Part shown: positions 10,452 through 23,371 of the stretch, piece after piece
How positions within the stretch are numbered: the stretch's first letter is position 1
How the letters are laid out: the number at the start of each line of letters is the position of its first letter
NCBI GenBank assembly: GCA_015680685.1
Contig: MNCI01002829.1
Location: 53,448-117,447 of the forward strand
From: Gnetum montanum
Taxonomy: Eukaryota; Streptophyta; Gnetopsida; Gnetales; Gnetaceae
DNA length: 64,000 nucleotides
Reading direction: 5' to 3'
Position numbers and translations under genes: made by a program
The notes under the pieces: generated by a model
Told to the model about the DNA's origin: nothing
Databases searched by the model: none
What the model saw: only the letters and a program-made list of their open reading frames with translations

Positions 10452-12154
10452 GATTGAATAAAAACTCATCCTTGAGTTTCGTACAAAATATTGTGAAGGT
10501 ATGGGATTATTGACTAAATGACACTGACAGTGAAATGGGATGATAGACTTAAAGTGCCCAATGAATGGATCTAAAAGCATATTACAACATTGGTGTTCAT
10601 GCCCATTGTGGTGAACACCATACATAAATGACATCCAGGCCCTTATTTGATAGCTTAAAGAGAGAGAAAATAAAATGAGGCGCGTTGCTGCCAATGTCGA
10701 GATTGTGCCTTCCGTTGTTTATCCATAGCCACTTGATCAAACTTGTTCCTTTCGTAAATGCTCTAGCTCTAGTCCATCATGAGTGCTCCCTCCTAGCCTA
10801 GTCCATTGTTCATATGATCGCCATTTGTACATACAACACAGTCACGAATTAGCAAGGATAGATAAGCCATCATGCAGTTGATACCTTGCCTATATGAAGC
10901 ACATTGGCTAGGTTGTGGGTATGGTAGATACTGGGTTATAGGTTTATTACTAATGACCACCTTAGGTGTAGGGGTGAAACAAGTAGTAGAATGGAAAAAT
11001 TTGTGATAGGGCCCCCATGACTAAGAGCGAACCTTCGGTAGTAATAAGATGGCAAAAATAGAAGGAACAAGAAGGATGGAAAAAATAATAATGGTGACAC
11101 CAAAAAAATGGATGTCATGGATGGGGATGACATGAGAAATTGCTGATTGTAAGAAATGTTTAAGGAAAAGAATTTAACAATTGCATCATAAAGGAATGTC
11201 AGTGTGTCCTCCTCAAAGAAGGCTTATGCCTTTTATGCCTTGACAAACCCACAAACCAAAGAATTCGTTGGCTCTAGGAATGAAACATGGAACAAGGGTT
11301 AAAAGCTTACCCACAAGAATTTACCAAGGAGAAACAATGCATCAGACAAAATATAGACTAATCATAAAACTAGTAATGAGGTGGAAAATGGAAAGAAAGA
11401 TGGAGAGGAGAAGCTGGAATGGAATCTCAAGAACAAGGTTGTGTAAAGTTCCTTGTATATTTTATGGTTAAGATGACTGAGTAAGACTTATTCCAGATCT
11501 GAACTCAAACCAACTACATCCAGTGACCTCACATCAATACACTTNNNNNNNNNNNNNNNNNNNNNNNNNNNNNNNNNNNNNNNNNNNNNNNNNNNNNNNN
11601 NNNNNNNNNNNNNNNNNNNNNNNNNNNNNNNNNNNNNNNNNNNNNNNNNNNNNNNNNNNNNNNNNNNNNNNNNNNNNNNNNNNNNNNNNNNNNNNNNNNN
11701 NNNNNNNNNNNNNNNNNNNNNNNNNNNNNNNNNNNNNNNNNNNNNNNNNNNNNNNNNNNNNNNNNNNNNNNNNNNNNNNNNNNNNNNNNNNNNNNNNNNN
11801 NNNNNNNNNNNNNNNNNNNNNNNNNNNNNNNNNNNNNNNNNNNNNNNNNNNNNNNNNNNNNNNNNNNNNNNNNNNNNNNNNNNNNNNNNNNNNNNNNNNN
11901 NNNNNNNNNNNNNNNNNNNNNNNNNNNNNNNNNNNNNNNNNNNNNNNNNNNNNNNNNNNNNNNNNNNNCAATCAACATTATTATAATATAATCCACCATC
12001 ATGAGCACTTATTATAAGACAAATAAAAGTAAATCAAACAAAGAAATAGTAAAAATATGAATGATGGTGTAAGACAAAAAATAAGTAAAATTGAAAAATA
12101 TGCAAAAGAAATGTGTAAAATAAAAACACAAAAGGAACTGAGGGCTTTAAATTA
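10452..12154 (-). mobile_element. Post-pol noncoding tail of element B, with assembly gap
   Basis: The segment 10452-11100 is homologous to Z 1-690 (inverted). The remainder after the gap (12010-12145) is the A-rich/T-rich strand-biased tract seen after pol in all members. Small frames exist but none looks real. Bases 11545-11968 are N. Confidence 0.7.
11545..11968. other. Assembly gap (424 N)
   Basis: This is a run of N. Nothing can be said about its content or true length. Confidence 1.
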
Positions 12155-15100
12155 TTAGCATTGGTGGCCATCTCCCCCACAACTGAGGTGGTAGGAGGCA
12201 ATTTGAAATAGGGAACAAGGTTGTCCACCAATAGAGGTAGCATTGGTACTGGCTATCCTAGGCTCATGGAAAGGTTTGGTTTGTTGGACGTTGACCAATA
12301 GTTTCTTATCCAAGGTCTCAAGTTTGTTTATCATCATGGCCCTTGAAGGAAAAGTTGCATGAATGACATAAGGTCCTTCCCACAGCGTTTGAAATTTGGT
12401 TCATTGTGGCACATGTGTGGGATTCCAGTAGAGAACCTTATCTCCTGGTTGATATTTAAGTTTTCTAATCCTTAGATCATGACGTTGTTTATTGAAGGCC
12501 TTGTGTAATTCATTAGATGACGAGGCAGCTAATTAGTTCTCATCTAGTAAGTTAAAGATCATTAACCATTATTTTTGTGCTAGATCAAGGTCAAGGTTGA
12601 GATCACATGTCATAGATAGTGTATGGAGTTCTTCTTGAATGGGAAGTGTTGGAAGTTTCTCGTACACTAACTCATATGGAGAGTAGCTTATAGGGAGTTT
12701 CCATGTGGAGCAGTATGCCCAAAGAGCATTGTGCAGTTTGGTGCTCGAATCTCAGCTATATTTTCTAATAGTTCTTGTCAATATTTTTGTAATCTCCCTA
12801 TTGGTGACCTTGGCTTGACCATTCGCTTAAGGGTGGTATGGTGTAGTTAGTTTATGTTCAACCCCTAAGCATTGCATCAGCTTTTGAAAAGTTGCACCTA
12901 AAAAAGGGGGGCCATTATCAAAAATAAGTGCACGAGGCACTCCAAACCTGTTTACGATTTGTTGTTGAATAAATATTGCAGCTATATATGATGTACAATC
13001 CTTAATAGCATTTGCTTCTACCCATTTTGTAAAGTAGTCAACGGCAACAATGATGTACGCTTTTCCATTGGACATTGGTGTAATAGGCCCCACAAAATTA
13101 ATTCCCCATATGTCAAAGGGTTCCAAAGGTTGAATCCATTGTTTTGGATCCTCCATTCTAGTAGTCATTCCCCCATCACATTGACAGCACTCACAAGATT
13201 GGACAAAATGATGGACATCTCAAAACAATGTAGGCTAATAATATCCTTCAAGCAGGATTTTGATGGATGTTCATCTCCTGGCATAATGACCGCCACAAGG
13301 ACCCTCATGAGTGTCTTGGAGAACTTTTAGTTGATTTATATCAAGAATGCACCATCGAGCCAAGCCATCGGGACATACTTTATAAAGTTGCCCATTGATT
13401 TCCATAAATACTTGGCTCAGTGAAGAAACTGTTGTTTTGTTTGGCATCTAACTCTTATGGTGTTTGTTATGTAAGGAGATAGGTGAGAATACTACTATAC
13501 CAATTTGTTTCCATGGTCAATTGATTAGTTACTACACCTGCAAAGAGGAGTTCATCAAGGAAATGATCAGAAATTGGATACTCATCCCCTTTGTTGTCCC
13601 ATCGCAACTAAGATAAATGATCAGCAACTACGTTCTCGGTGCCTTTTTGATCAATCATTGTAAGATTGAACTCTTGTAAGATTACAAGCCATCGTATAAT
13701 GCAAGGGCTCACCATTGGTTTATTCATTAGGAACTGTATTGCACTATGATCCGTATATACAAATATCTAATAACCCATTAACTCTTTCTCTATTATAGTG
13801 TAGTTAAGTTGTGCACTAGCAATACTCCTACTTGTACAATGGATGTAATAAAGACGTTTTTGGCCATCTAACTGTGTAAGTATAGCTCCTAAAGCATAGT
13901 TGGATGCATCAGTCATTATGTGGAATGGTCTGGACTAGTCAGGAGCTTGTAGAATAAGTGTTTCTACAAGCTTCTATTTTAAAGTTTGGAAAGCTAATTT
14001 TCATTCCTTGGTCCATTCAAAATGTACGTCCTTTTTCGTTAGTTCAGCCAATTGTTTTGCAACCTTTGAAAAGTTCTCAATGAATCTTATATAATAGCCA
14101 ATGTGTCCAAGGAATGATCGAATATCTTTTACATTTTTAGGTTGATGAGTAATTCCTTAGATAACTTTGATTTTTTCAGGGTCTACCTCTATCCCTATTT
14201 GCAAAATCTTATGCCCTAATATGACACCTTCTTAGACCATTAAATGACTTTTCTTCCAGTTGAGCCTTAAATTGGTTTCTACACATCATTTTAGTACTTA
14301 CTCTAATCGGTCCAAGGCTTGATCAAAGTTTGCTCTGTACGTGGAGAAGTTGTCCATGAAGACCTCCACACCGTTTCCTATCTAATGTTGGACTATGCTT
14401 AAAACTAATCGTTGAAACATTGTAGGGGCATTGCACAAGCCAAACGACATCTGTTTGTATGCAAATGTTCCCCAAGGACTGGTGAATGTAGTCTTGGCTT
14501 GGTCTTCTGGGGCTATTTGTATTTGGTTGTACCCATTGTACACATCCAAAAAACTATAGTAGCAATGCCTTGCAATGGTGTCTAAGACTTGGTCAATGAA
14601 TGGCTACGAAAAGTGGTCTTTGAATATTTCCATATTCAGTAGCCTAAAATCTATGCACACACTTCATTCACCTCCCTTTTTAGGCATAATAACTAAGGGA
14701 CTAACCCATTCACTATCAACAATGGGGTATATGAACCCAACTTTTAGAAGCTGTTTGATTTCTTCCTTAACCACTTGCTTAAGCTTTGGGTTAAGTTGCC
14801 TCTACGATTGTTTTCAAGGCTTCATGGAGGGATCGGTGTAAATTCTATGTTGGCATATCTTAGGATCTATTCCTGTTAATTCGAGATATGACCAAGCAAA
14901 GGCTTTTGACCATTTATTTATTACCTTTAGCAGTCTCTCTTTTTGTTGAGGAGCAAGCTTAGTGTGCTGATTTTCTATTCTTGAGAAACATGTATTCCAT
15001 ACCGTTGGGCAATGGTTTTAACTCAAGGGGCTCCTGCTTAAACTTATTAGGGATTTCCAATTTCTCCTAGTTGATATTTTCAAGGTCAAGACTTGGAAGT

Positions 15101-15957
15101 TGGTGACAAACTTGCTCTAATGTGTCTGTGCTATCGATGTACACACAAGTCAAACCCTCAGTTGGTTCCATGCATATAGTTGAACTACTTTCTTGATCAA
15201 CTGTCAGCCACTAGGTGCCTTCTTGTCTTGTGGCTGCTACATATAGGCACCTTTGTATATTACTCACTTGTGCACACTAATTGCATGCAGGCAATGTTAA
15301 ACATTATACAAACCATGACTTCTGCATGTAATTACACCCTGTGTCACTATATGCGATGCACAGAACTTTCTTCTTCTTGATCTTTCCAAATGTATTTTCT
15401 TTTAATATTTCCAGGGAAAGATCACGGATTCCTAGGTGTGCATTGATTGTGCTTAGCCATGCTCTTCCCATTATGATTCGGAAGTCCCCCTTACCATTGT
15501 TGACCTAAATCACTAGGAAATCGGTTGGATATGACAATCTACAAACAGTGGTGACAATGTCCTCCACTAGTCCTAATGGGACAGTGATGTACTGGTCAGC
15601 CAATTCTAAACAAATGTTACTATTTTTTAATGGAGGCAGGTTCCAGGCCTTGTACATTTTTTGAGAAATTAAGTTGATCCTAGAACCTGAATCCAAAAGA
15701 GCTTTGCACGACTCATTCCTAGCAATCTATAGATATATAAGAGGACTTCTAGGATCAAAGAATTTCTTAAGAAGATGGCTGGCTTTTATCCAATCGGTGA
15801 CGGCATGAGTTAACATGATTGTATGTGTTGAGCACGGTGTTTGGTCTAAATGAAGTTTTGAAGTTTTTATTGGTAATGAGGCATCTATGGGATTAGCCAC
15901 TTGTGGTTGCAAGGACTTAGTTAGACTATTGGTTCTAAAGAAAGGTCTTTTCTTCAT
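12155..15957 (-). pseudogene. Gypsy B pol: protease, RT, RNase H, integrase
   Basis: On the minus strand the protease lies at about 15696-15480 with an intact catalytic Asp-Ser-Gly (MDSGSRINLI). RT spans about 14900-14000 and contains FGLCNAP; its catalytic box reads FMDN, the second Asp being AAC at 14349-14351. RNase H follows at about 14000-13500. Integrase (about 13450-12155) has GINFVGP, where the first catalytic Asp of the usual GIDFMGP is Asn (13097-13099), while the second Asp (FDNG) is kept. A TAA at 12827-12829 interrupts the conserved HPQANGQ segment. The Pol frame ends with CGGDGHQC and TAA at 12155. RT-motif style is Athila/Tat-like. Confidence 0.9.
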
Positions 15958-15999
15958 GCGGTTGTTAGGACCAATAGTAGATTGAGAGTTAATAGCCCT

Positions 16000-18347
16000 T
16001 GTAGCGTTACATTACTATGGTTGGGCAAGGAGCTCACCCTGCATAGTTGGAGTAGGTGGTAATGGAGATATGGGTGGAAGAGATGCAGCTGGATGAGAAG
16101 GATAATATGTTTGTGGAACATCACCCCTAGGAGAAGGAGTCCTATAATACTCATGGGCTTAGTAGTGAGGTTGAGGAGTGACGTGACTAGTAGAGTCACA
16201 TGGAGAGATTGGTTGCTGCACGTAATATCCATACTGGTCAGGTTGATGGTAAGGCTATTGTTTCCATGGTGATGGCATTCCCCATGATTGTGGGTGCTGC
16301 CACTATTGATACTAATCAGTTGGTTGTGGTGGAGTTCCATTTGGATAATATGTTAAGGGTTGGTGGAATTTTCTTGGGTTACCTTGAGGATAAGGTAACC
16401 TTCGGGGTATTTTCCTTCTGTTTAATCGTGGGTTGAGTGCATACACCCCAGACTCTTACAGATGTGAGATTATAGAGCAACGTCCCTTAGGAAGGTCATA
16501 TTGGCATATCTCGCATCCACTATCATTATCTGTATCTAAATCCACAACCTCTTCGATGATGACAACTTTGCCCTTATGTTTATTACGTGCATATTTAGCT
16601 TCTCTCTTTTTTCTCTTTTCGCGATCACTACCTTGCTCTCTAGACTCCTCTACTATTTTGAGAATGGTTTGAAATCTATTATCTAGGAGTCCCACATTTG
16701 TTTTACCTTTGCTGATACTTCTGATACCAACTTTTGAATAGGAAAAGTTTTCCTATTCACCATCTCTTCAAGTGGTGACTCTTCTTCATCCTCACAAAAT
16801 CTTACTCCCTTCTTTCAAAGGGATGGATCTCTATTATATTCCTCCATGTTGTCTCTTTTCCTTAGCTCACCTTCCTCTTTAGCAACTTCCTCCAATAATC
16901 TCCATACTTGATGGGCCCTAAGGTCAAATAGTCTTCCTTCGACATAAGTCCCAAGGGTTCTTCGCATTTCATGCCTAAGCCCATCTACGAGATGGTGTAG
17001 TTGATCACTTTGTGAATAACCCTGGCTAGGACAACGATGTAACAGTGCATAATATTGGCCCATGGTAGCATCCAAGGGTTCATGTCCTCCTTGTTTCCAT
17101 CCTTGGATTTGCTTTCACAAGTTGCACACTTGGGAGTACGTTTGGTACTTATCGTTGAACAATTCTAACAAGGTACTCCACCTACAAATGGATTCTAGTT
17201 CTAAGGACCGGTACCAGCTCTCCACTTCTTTGACTAGTGTCTGTGGGAACAACTTTAGTTTTTTCCATTCATTTTCTATGTTTTGTAAGCCACATGCATC
17301 ATGAAATGCTTGTAGATGATTTTGAGGATTAGCATTGTATCCTCCTTCAACTCGTGGGATATTGTTAATGTCTAATCTCTTGATCCTACTATCTTTTTGG
17401 TGCCTTGTTGGAACTCTAATAGCCTCAGTTATGTCTAGCATACTTTGGGTAGCGAGTAGGGGTTCATCATGATTGTACTATCTATGGCATCTATAATGCC
17501 TATGTTGTTCCCTACTCTCCCTTCTTTTGTGTTATGATTCTCTAGAATGCCCTCGTCCCCTTTCTTGACTGTTTCATCTATGACTCCCACCTTGCCTACC
17601 TTTATCCTCATGGTCTTTTCCTTTATGACTGCATTCGAATCCTGAATGAGAGGGTGAAGGAGATGATGAAGGTGAAGAAGGAGAATCATCACCATGATGG
17701 TGCCTTCTTCCTTCTCTTTGATGGTCGCGGCCTTGATCATGGTTACGATTGAAATGTCCATCTTTGTCATGTGTTCGTGTTCCTTTCTTAGACCCTTTGT
17801 GTCTGTCGGTACCAGAATTCGGGTTATGGATAGTTGAGTGAAGATTTTGATACACAACCCCTTCACCAAAGTCAATGGGAGGAAAATCACTGTGTGGGAG
17901 ACTTCCTAAGGTAGGTTCACCACCCTCATTTTCACTTATGACATATGGGACATTTTGAGACAACTTTCCCTTCATGGATTCATGATGTCTCTCCTATCGT
18001 AGATCCCTTTGACGTTGTGCCTCCGTGGATTGATACTTTCTTGAGTCATGATCATGCACAACATACTCTGCCTGTAAGTGTTGCATACCAATTCATGTGA
18101 TATCACAAAGAAGCATGCTTGGGACTGAACGATCGGGAGGTAACACTATGTTACCTTCTAAATCACGCCAATGCAGTTATTCATCCTGGTGGAGGATAAA
18201 GATAAAGTTTTATATATACTCATCAGGATGAATGTATACCACACGAAACTGTTGAGGGACTGGCAGATTATCATGTGTACTACACCTCTAATTGTTCCCT
18301 ATATTAGACCTAAGTGGTGAAAAACTCTCGTAAGAAGAAGGTGGCAT
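16000..18347 (-). pseudogene. Gypsy B gag
   Basis: The start is the ATG at 18347 (minus), 140 bases after the primer site. The first third is Ser/His/Asp/Arg-rich and low-complexity (17975-17574). The capsid-like retrotransposon Gag domain is at about 17441-16815 and contains NIPRVEGGYNANPQNHLQAF. A TGA (17115-17117) breaks the capsid. A frame change occurs near 16810. Next come a zinc-finger-like GCEICQYDLPKGRC (about 16530-16490) and a Tyr/Gln/Pro-rich tail with YGYYVQQP (about 16230-16200). The frame then runs towards the protease. Confidence 0.85.
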
Positions 18348-18466
18348 AATTGTCTATTCAGTGTGCAATATTCTTTGTTTTAATAATTGTAAGATAACCA
18401 ACCCTAAGGGTTTGTTCCAATGATGAGAAAGACTTCCTAAGTTCTAATTAACGCACAAACAAAAAA

Positions 18467-18486
18467 GTCCCCATCAACGACGCCAA
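18467..18486 (-). other. Primer-binding site of element B
   Basis: On the minus strand TTGGCGTCGTTGATGGGGAC follows the 5' LTR. It resembles the tRNA-Asp-type site of Athila/Tat elements (TGGCGCCGTTG...GGGGA), differing at a few bases. Confidence 0.75.
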
Positions 18487-19322
18487 TGATGAGCAGTGAG
18501 GTATCCCTACGCTCAACCATATGAATACGAGCATACACACATGATCAGGTCAAATTCCAAGGACTAAGTGCTTATGCACCTTTGTAGAACAAGGACAGGT
18601 TAGTCAATCATTATCTTCTCAAGCTTACTTGTATGGCATGATTGTATGGTTAAGTAAACTTGAGGTATATGATTTTTATGCCTTTTATATTTTTATGTCC
18701 TAGTGCTACAAAGGGAGGAGAGAGATAACTAAGTAACTAATTTAATTTAACTACTCAACTATGCTTTAACTAGTCCTAACACCAGCATCCATTCTCACTT
18801 GTCGTACACATCCTAAACCAGTGCAACACTACTGGGATTACCAAACACTACTCATTATTGGGTTACCAAGCATTACATTCATGCTTGAAGTGGTCGTACT
18901 GAGTGTGCTTACTTAGGAGAGTTGTAGGGTAAGAGAGAGAACATTAATTAACTAAGGAAAGCATTAAGTGATAGTAATTAACATTAATTAATCTATTCTA
19001 AATGCTATAATGTTTATCAAAAAGTGTATCTTTATTGTCGTACACAAGGTGTGCTTAGGTACACAATGCTTGAATAAAGATCCATTCACTTTATGACTCC
19101 TACTGCGGGCACTTAGAAATAATTCTATCTTTGGAAAGGAAAAAAGGAAAGAGTTTGGATAAGGGACTAAGACTAATTGCCAAAACCAAGTGCACTTGCC
19201 TCTTATTTATAGGCAACGAGGTAGGTCCCAATATCAGATGCTCGATATCATGTGGAAGGCTCTGATATTGTGGATCCTATATCACATATGTGATATTGTA
19301 GTCCTAATATCGCAGTTCATCA
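18487..19322 (-). repeat. 5' LTR of Gypsy element B
   Basis: The 836-bp LTR has termini TGATGAGC and TTCATCA in plus-strand reading. Near the outer end (19215-19318) are repeated GATATC/ATATCAC words, longer than in the 3' copy. The TATTTATAGG at about 19203 is the TATA box in element sense. Confidence 0.93.
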
Positions 19323-19327
19323 TTTTC

Positions 19328-20700
19328 TTCTTGTTGTTTTGATCACTTAATCCTTATTTCTATACCTTCTTCTCTATGATTTTCAAGTTGGTTGTAACTT
19401 TTTCATTCATCAACTATCACATCTTATCTACCCTTGCTTCAATCTTAGTGATAGACTTTTGTATTGACAAGGTTTTATGTGAAATCAACTCATCAAGAGC
19501 TACCTATTTTTTCTTATCATAAATATGAACCTCTTTTTCATGAAGAGTTGGATCCCAGTTATATTCCTCTACACTCTTCCTTTTACATAATTCTCCTTCT
19601 TCTTTTGCCACCTATTCAACTAGCCTTTGTATTTGGTGGGCTCTTAGTTATGATAATCGTCCTTGGGCATAGATCCCAAGGGTCTCCCTCATTTTATTGC
19701 AAAGCCCATCTATGATGTGAAGAAGCTACTCTTTTTGAGAAAATTCATGGCTTGGATATCTATGTAGTAGAGAATAGTATTTGTCCAAGGCTACATCTAA
19801 GGATTCATGATTTTCTTACTTCCACCCTTGGATTTGTTTTCTTTAGATTGTATACTCTCTCATAGGTTTGGTATTTTTTGTTGAACAACTCAAACATTGT
19901 GAACCACCAATGGCTTGAATCTAGTTCCAACAATCTATACCAACTTTTAGCTTCTTCTCTTAGTATCCTAAGGAAGACATTAAGATTTTTCCATCTACTT
20001 TCATTGTTTTGTAAGGCACTAACATCATGGAAGGCTTATAAATGATGTAAGGGATTAAAATTATAGCCTCCCTTAAATTTAAAAATGTTATTCATATCAA
20101 GCCATTTGATGCAACTTTCTGTTTAATGCTTATGAGGTATTTGAACTACCTTCCTAATTTGTATCATGCTCCTAGTAGCCAACAAGGGTTCATCTTCCTT
20201 AAACATGTCATGATAATAATCTCTATTTCTATTTATGTGACAGTGATGATCTCGTCTATGCTCACTTTGATGTCTTTCATCTTGTCTTTGATCCCTATTT
20301 CTATCTTCATCTTGACCCCTTAGTGGAGCTTTATCTCCATACCTACATTCACCTTCATCAAAGCTAATTGTTGAAGATGAAGAAAACTAGATGTTGAAGA
20401 TGAAGAGGAAGATGACAAACTCAGAGAATAACCATAGCTTCTATATCTCCCTTGATGGTCCCTTGATTTATCTTTTCTAGGTTTAGAGAAGGTCATAGGC
20501 CTTGAGGCCCTCCTTATTCTAAGATTTACTTCATCTCCTCTGAGATCGTCTACATCAATCGAATGTAATATTTGAATGTAATAAGGGTCTAAATGAACAT
20601 ATGAGGCCCTTGTGTTTAGCAATTCACTCCAATTTTCTTCCATATAAAACCTACCATTTTTCCTACTAGTGTTCTCATCATATGATGGATTATTAGCTCT
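19328..20700 (-). pseudogene. Element C gag, N-terminal and capsid part
   Basis: A minus-strand coding remnant resembles the B, D and E Gags. It has a Ser-rich stretch with Arg/Lys/Asp blocks (about 20643-20320), then a capsid-like part (20100-19550). The latter includes the complement of segments homologous to B 17441-16815. The frame is broken by several stops. Its C-terminal continuation lies at 9644-8802, beyond the B insertion, with the target duplication TTTTC at the join. Confidence 0.65.
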
Positions 20701-20829
20701 ATGTGAAGAAGACCTATTTTTAATTAATAATGTGTGTGACTTTCAATATTAATTTTTCTTAAAAGATAAGTCATTAATGCTTTTACATTGATCATTTGTA
20801 ATAAATAATCTATATAATTATCACCATCC

Positions 20830-20845
20830 TCTGCAACAGTGTCAA
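20830..20845 (-). other. Primer-binding site of element C (degenerate)
   Basis: On the minus strand TTGACACTGTTGCAGAGG follows the LTR, a mutated form of the TTGGCGTCGTTGATGGGG site of B. It fixes 20846-21839 as a 5' LTR. Confidence 0.55.
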
Positions 20846-21839
20846 TGATGAGTAGCGAGTACCCCTTACGCCCAACCATACAAATCACAAGTGTTCACAT
20901 GCAATGCAGTTGAATTCCATGGATGGAACTAGTGTGCTATCTAGATTGTTAAGCAATAATCGTAGGTTGTTGTCTTCACACTTAGACTAGTGGTAGCTTT
21001 GTCACATATGGTTTAGTCCAAAGTGAGGCATATGATTATTGATGTTGTGCAGTCCTTAAACTAATTGAATAATCATGTAGAAATTAATTATTTAAACTAA
21101 TTAATAACAAGAAGATAAATCCTAAACTATCCTAAGGGTGATGAGTGTCTGTTCCTAACTTGCCATCGATGTCCTAAACTCACATATCCGCTATTAGGAT
21201 TATCAAGTTTTATGCTACTAGGTGAACCAAGTAATAATATTGTTGGGATTACCAAGTGAATACATGTTTACGCTTAAAATTGGTCATGCTTATTTTGCTA
21301 ATTAATTAATGTGCATGGAAATGTAAATATTAACTACATATATCAAAAATAAATTACATTGAAAGTAAATCTATTCTAGGTCAAAGTGCTTTAATGAATA
21401 TGAATTAATGTTGATCTTATTGTTGTTCATGGAATGTGTCTAGGTGAAATGTCACTCAAATAAGACTCCATACAATTGACTCAAATCCACATAGCGGGCA
21501 ATCACTAACTGTTCTCTAGGATTACAAAATAAAACTGCAAGAGTCTAGCTACACTACTAACCAAGTGGTGCCAGATACATGATGGGTCCTTGCATATTTA
21601 TAGGCAATTACAAGCATTGCATCGATGGGAATACACTAACGCATTTAGGTATGTTGATGGGGATGCATCAATGGGACTACATCAACACATCTAAGATGCA
21701 TTTCCCATTAATGCATCAACACATTTTCATCCATCACATATGCATTGATGCATCTAAGATACATCAATGAGAATGCATCGATGAGGCATCATCAACAAGA
21801 ATGTGTCAACAAAGCTGCCTAACATATCATGTCTCATCA
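20846..21839 (-). repeat. 5' LTR of element C
   Basis: About 994 bp, from TGATGAGTAGCG to GTCTCATCA. The inner part resembles solo LTR F (shared TACGCCCAACCAT...AATCACA near the start). The U3 end (21600-21830) is an array of words related to GCATCAATGG and its reverse complement. TATTTATAGG (about 21595) is the TATA box in element sense. The following five bases GCATG would be the target duplication, whose partner is not in the window. Confidence 0.75.
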
Positions 21840-21929
21840 GCATGTAAGTCATAACTATAATCAACCAATGACTCTATTACTTGTTTATAATGTGTAATAA
21901 ATCTGTAAGTCACTACCTATTTCTACAAT

Positions 21930-23371
21930 TTTTACATCATTACATTGTGTTTTTTTCTTTTCTTAATCAAGGTTTTTTCTAAATTGTATTTATGCACTAT
22001 CAGCTTGACTAACTCCTTTTGGGCCTTATCTAATTTCTATAGAAAAGTGGAGTTTTATTTGTCCCAATAGGTCTTATCATTTTCCAACTCAACTATCCTC
22101 ACTGTTAACTCCTAAACTTTATTAGCCAATTCAAGATTTGTACTAAATTATATAGTGATTCATGCTTGCTTTAGGCTTTCAAGCTCCTTTTCTTAAGCAT
22201 GAGAAACTTTCAAAACCTTAGTTAACTTTGTCTTATACTTTGTAAATGCTCTAGGATATTTCTTCTTATCTTCGTATACTTTATTTAAATCATTATTTAA
22301 AGCTTCATTATGTATTATAGTATCATCAAAGGCTTGTTTATCTTTACTTAGCAATGTTTAAAGGGCTTTAGCCTTAAAGTAGTAACCTTTTGTGGTGTAA
22401 TTCAAAATCATTAAATCATATAAGAGATGATCACTTACCATAATAGAATATGACTTGGCTAGTCTATTAATATTTTTTGTAACCTTGGCCTTGATTATTG
22501 CTGTAAATTTATCTTCATTAATGATTTCAATGTCATTTCATTTAGTCTTATTAAATAGTGTCTTTTCCATTGGGGATTTTAACCACTAATGTCTTGGATA
22601 ATTTCATGGTAGACTCAAAATGAGTAATCCTATTTTCAAACTTAGAGTGGTGAAGTATCATGTTCATAATTTGATGTTGATAACTAATCACTTTTAAGCA
22701 TATCCCACCCTTGTTTGTACTTCTTTAGGTTGCATTAGTGAAGGAATCTTGGTGATACTTTACTCTTCTTTAAAGAAAGCCTCAAGAAATAATTTTAACA
22801 AAAAATGCTTATCTTTATTCTTCATTGTTGCAGTACCATCTATCAACTTAGAGTTTTGAAGGACTCTAACAAATGTATGGAGCATATATCCATAAGAAAA
22901 ATATGGGGATGAAGTGTAATAATGTGTTACTGCATCATTTTACAACTCCTTTTTAAGAATGGAATTTCAATCTACATGACTAGAATCTTTCATCGAGACA
23001 TAGATCATATTCATAAGAGACTATGAAATGGATTTTTTTTTATCTTTAACACACACATGAAAGATAATTATCTTAGCCAAACTAGAGTATGGCATTCGCA
23101 ACTATGATATTAATATTGTTATAGTGATTATTACACAAGCCTTACTCTAATCTTTCCTAGTATTAAAACATCCAATTAGGTGACACCTTAGAAAACTAAC
23201 TTCTTTTAATACACAATTAAGTTTCACTATCTAAAAATAATATCTTGACAATCTATTCTAAATTCTCCCAAACCACTAAATTCAACCAAACTAAAAAATG
23301 AACTAGTTATCATTATATGTATGAATAAATTTTTTTACTAATAGTTGATCTTTGAGCACTATGAACTCTAT
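21930..23371 (-). pseudogene. G: old minus-strand reading frame, C-terminal part with coiled coil
   Basis: One minus-strand frame can be followed from the D insertion point (23371) to about 21940, broken by scattered stops, mostly TAG. The first part is globular, with hydrophobic segments such as YSSLAKIIIFHVCVKDKKK. The last part (about 22400-21950) is rich in Lys, Glu and Leu in heptad-like spacing, a likely coiled coil. The upstream half lies at 47304-47640. The layout, globular then coiled coil, resembles the post-pol ORF of D and, loosely, the plant transposon-associated protein family, but no sequence match is certain. It may be another element's post-pol ORF or an old host gene. Confidence 0.45.

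Larger units (their letters stand above)
9650..19322 (-). mobile_element. Element B: complete but inactive Ty3/Gypsy retrotransposon
   Basis: The element has LTRs at 9650-10442 and 18487-19322 and the target duplication TTTTC at 9645-9649 and 19323-19327. On the minus strand the order is 5' LTR, primer site, Gag, protease, RT, RNase H, integrase, post-pol tail, polypurine tract, 3' LTR. RT before integrase defines Gypsy. The RT box reads FMDN and the integrase has lost one catalytic Asp, so it is dead. It inserted into the gag of element C. A 424-base gap interrupts the post-pol tail. Confidence 0.95.
1566..21839 (-). mobile_element. Element C: old minus-strand Gypsy relative hosting Z, A and B
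   Basis: Read on the minus strand, C has a 5' LTR (20846-21839), a primer site, gag (20700-19323, continuing at 9644-8802), an unknown ORF (8791-8198), then a T-rich post-pol tract and a 3' tail (7600-7285, continuing at 2431-1566). Element B sits inside gag, A inside the 3' tail, and Z cuts the distal end. Segments 7440-7600 and 2160-2260 match the post-pol region of D (about 31150-31300 and 31730-31760) and, in part, E. No protease, reverse transcriptase or integrase is seen. The 3' LTR is not in the window. Confidence 0.65.

Noticed and set aside
11523-12017. Long open frames on both strands (11523-12017 and complements)
   Set aside because: They run through the N gap and have no sequence support.
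20846-21839. LTR C as the 3' LTR of an element containing G
   Set aside because: The right flank has no polypurine tract, whereas the left side has a primer site and gag, so it is a 5' LTR of C.
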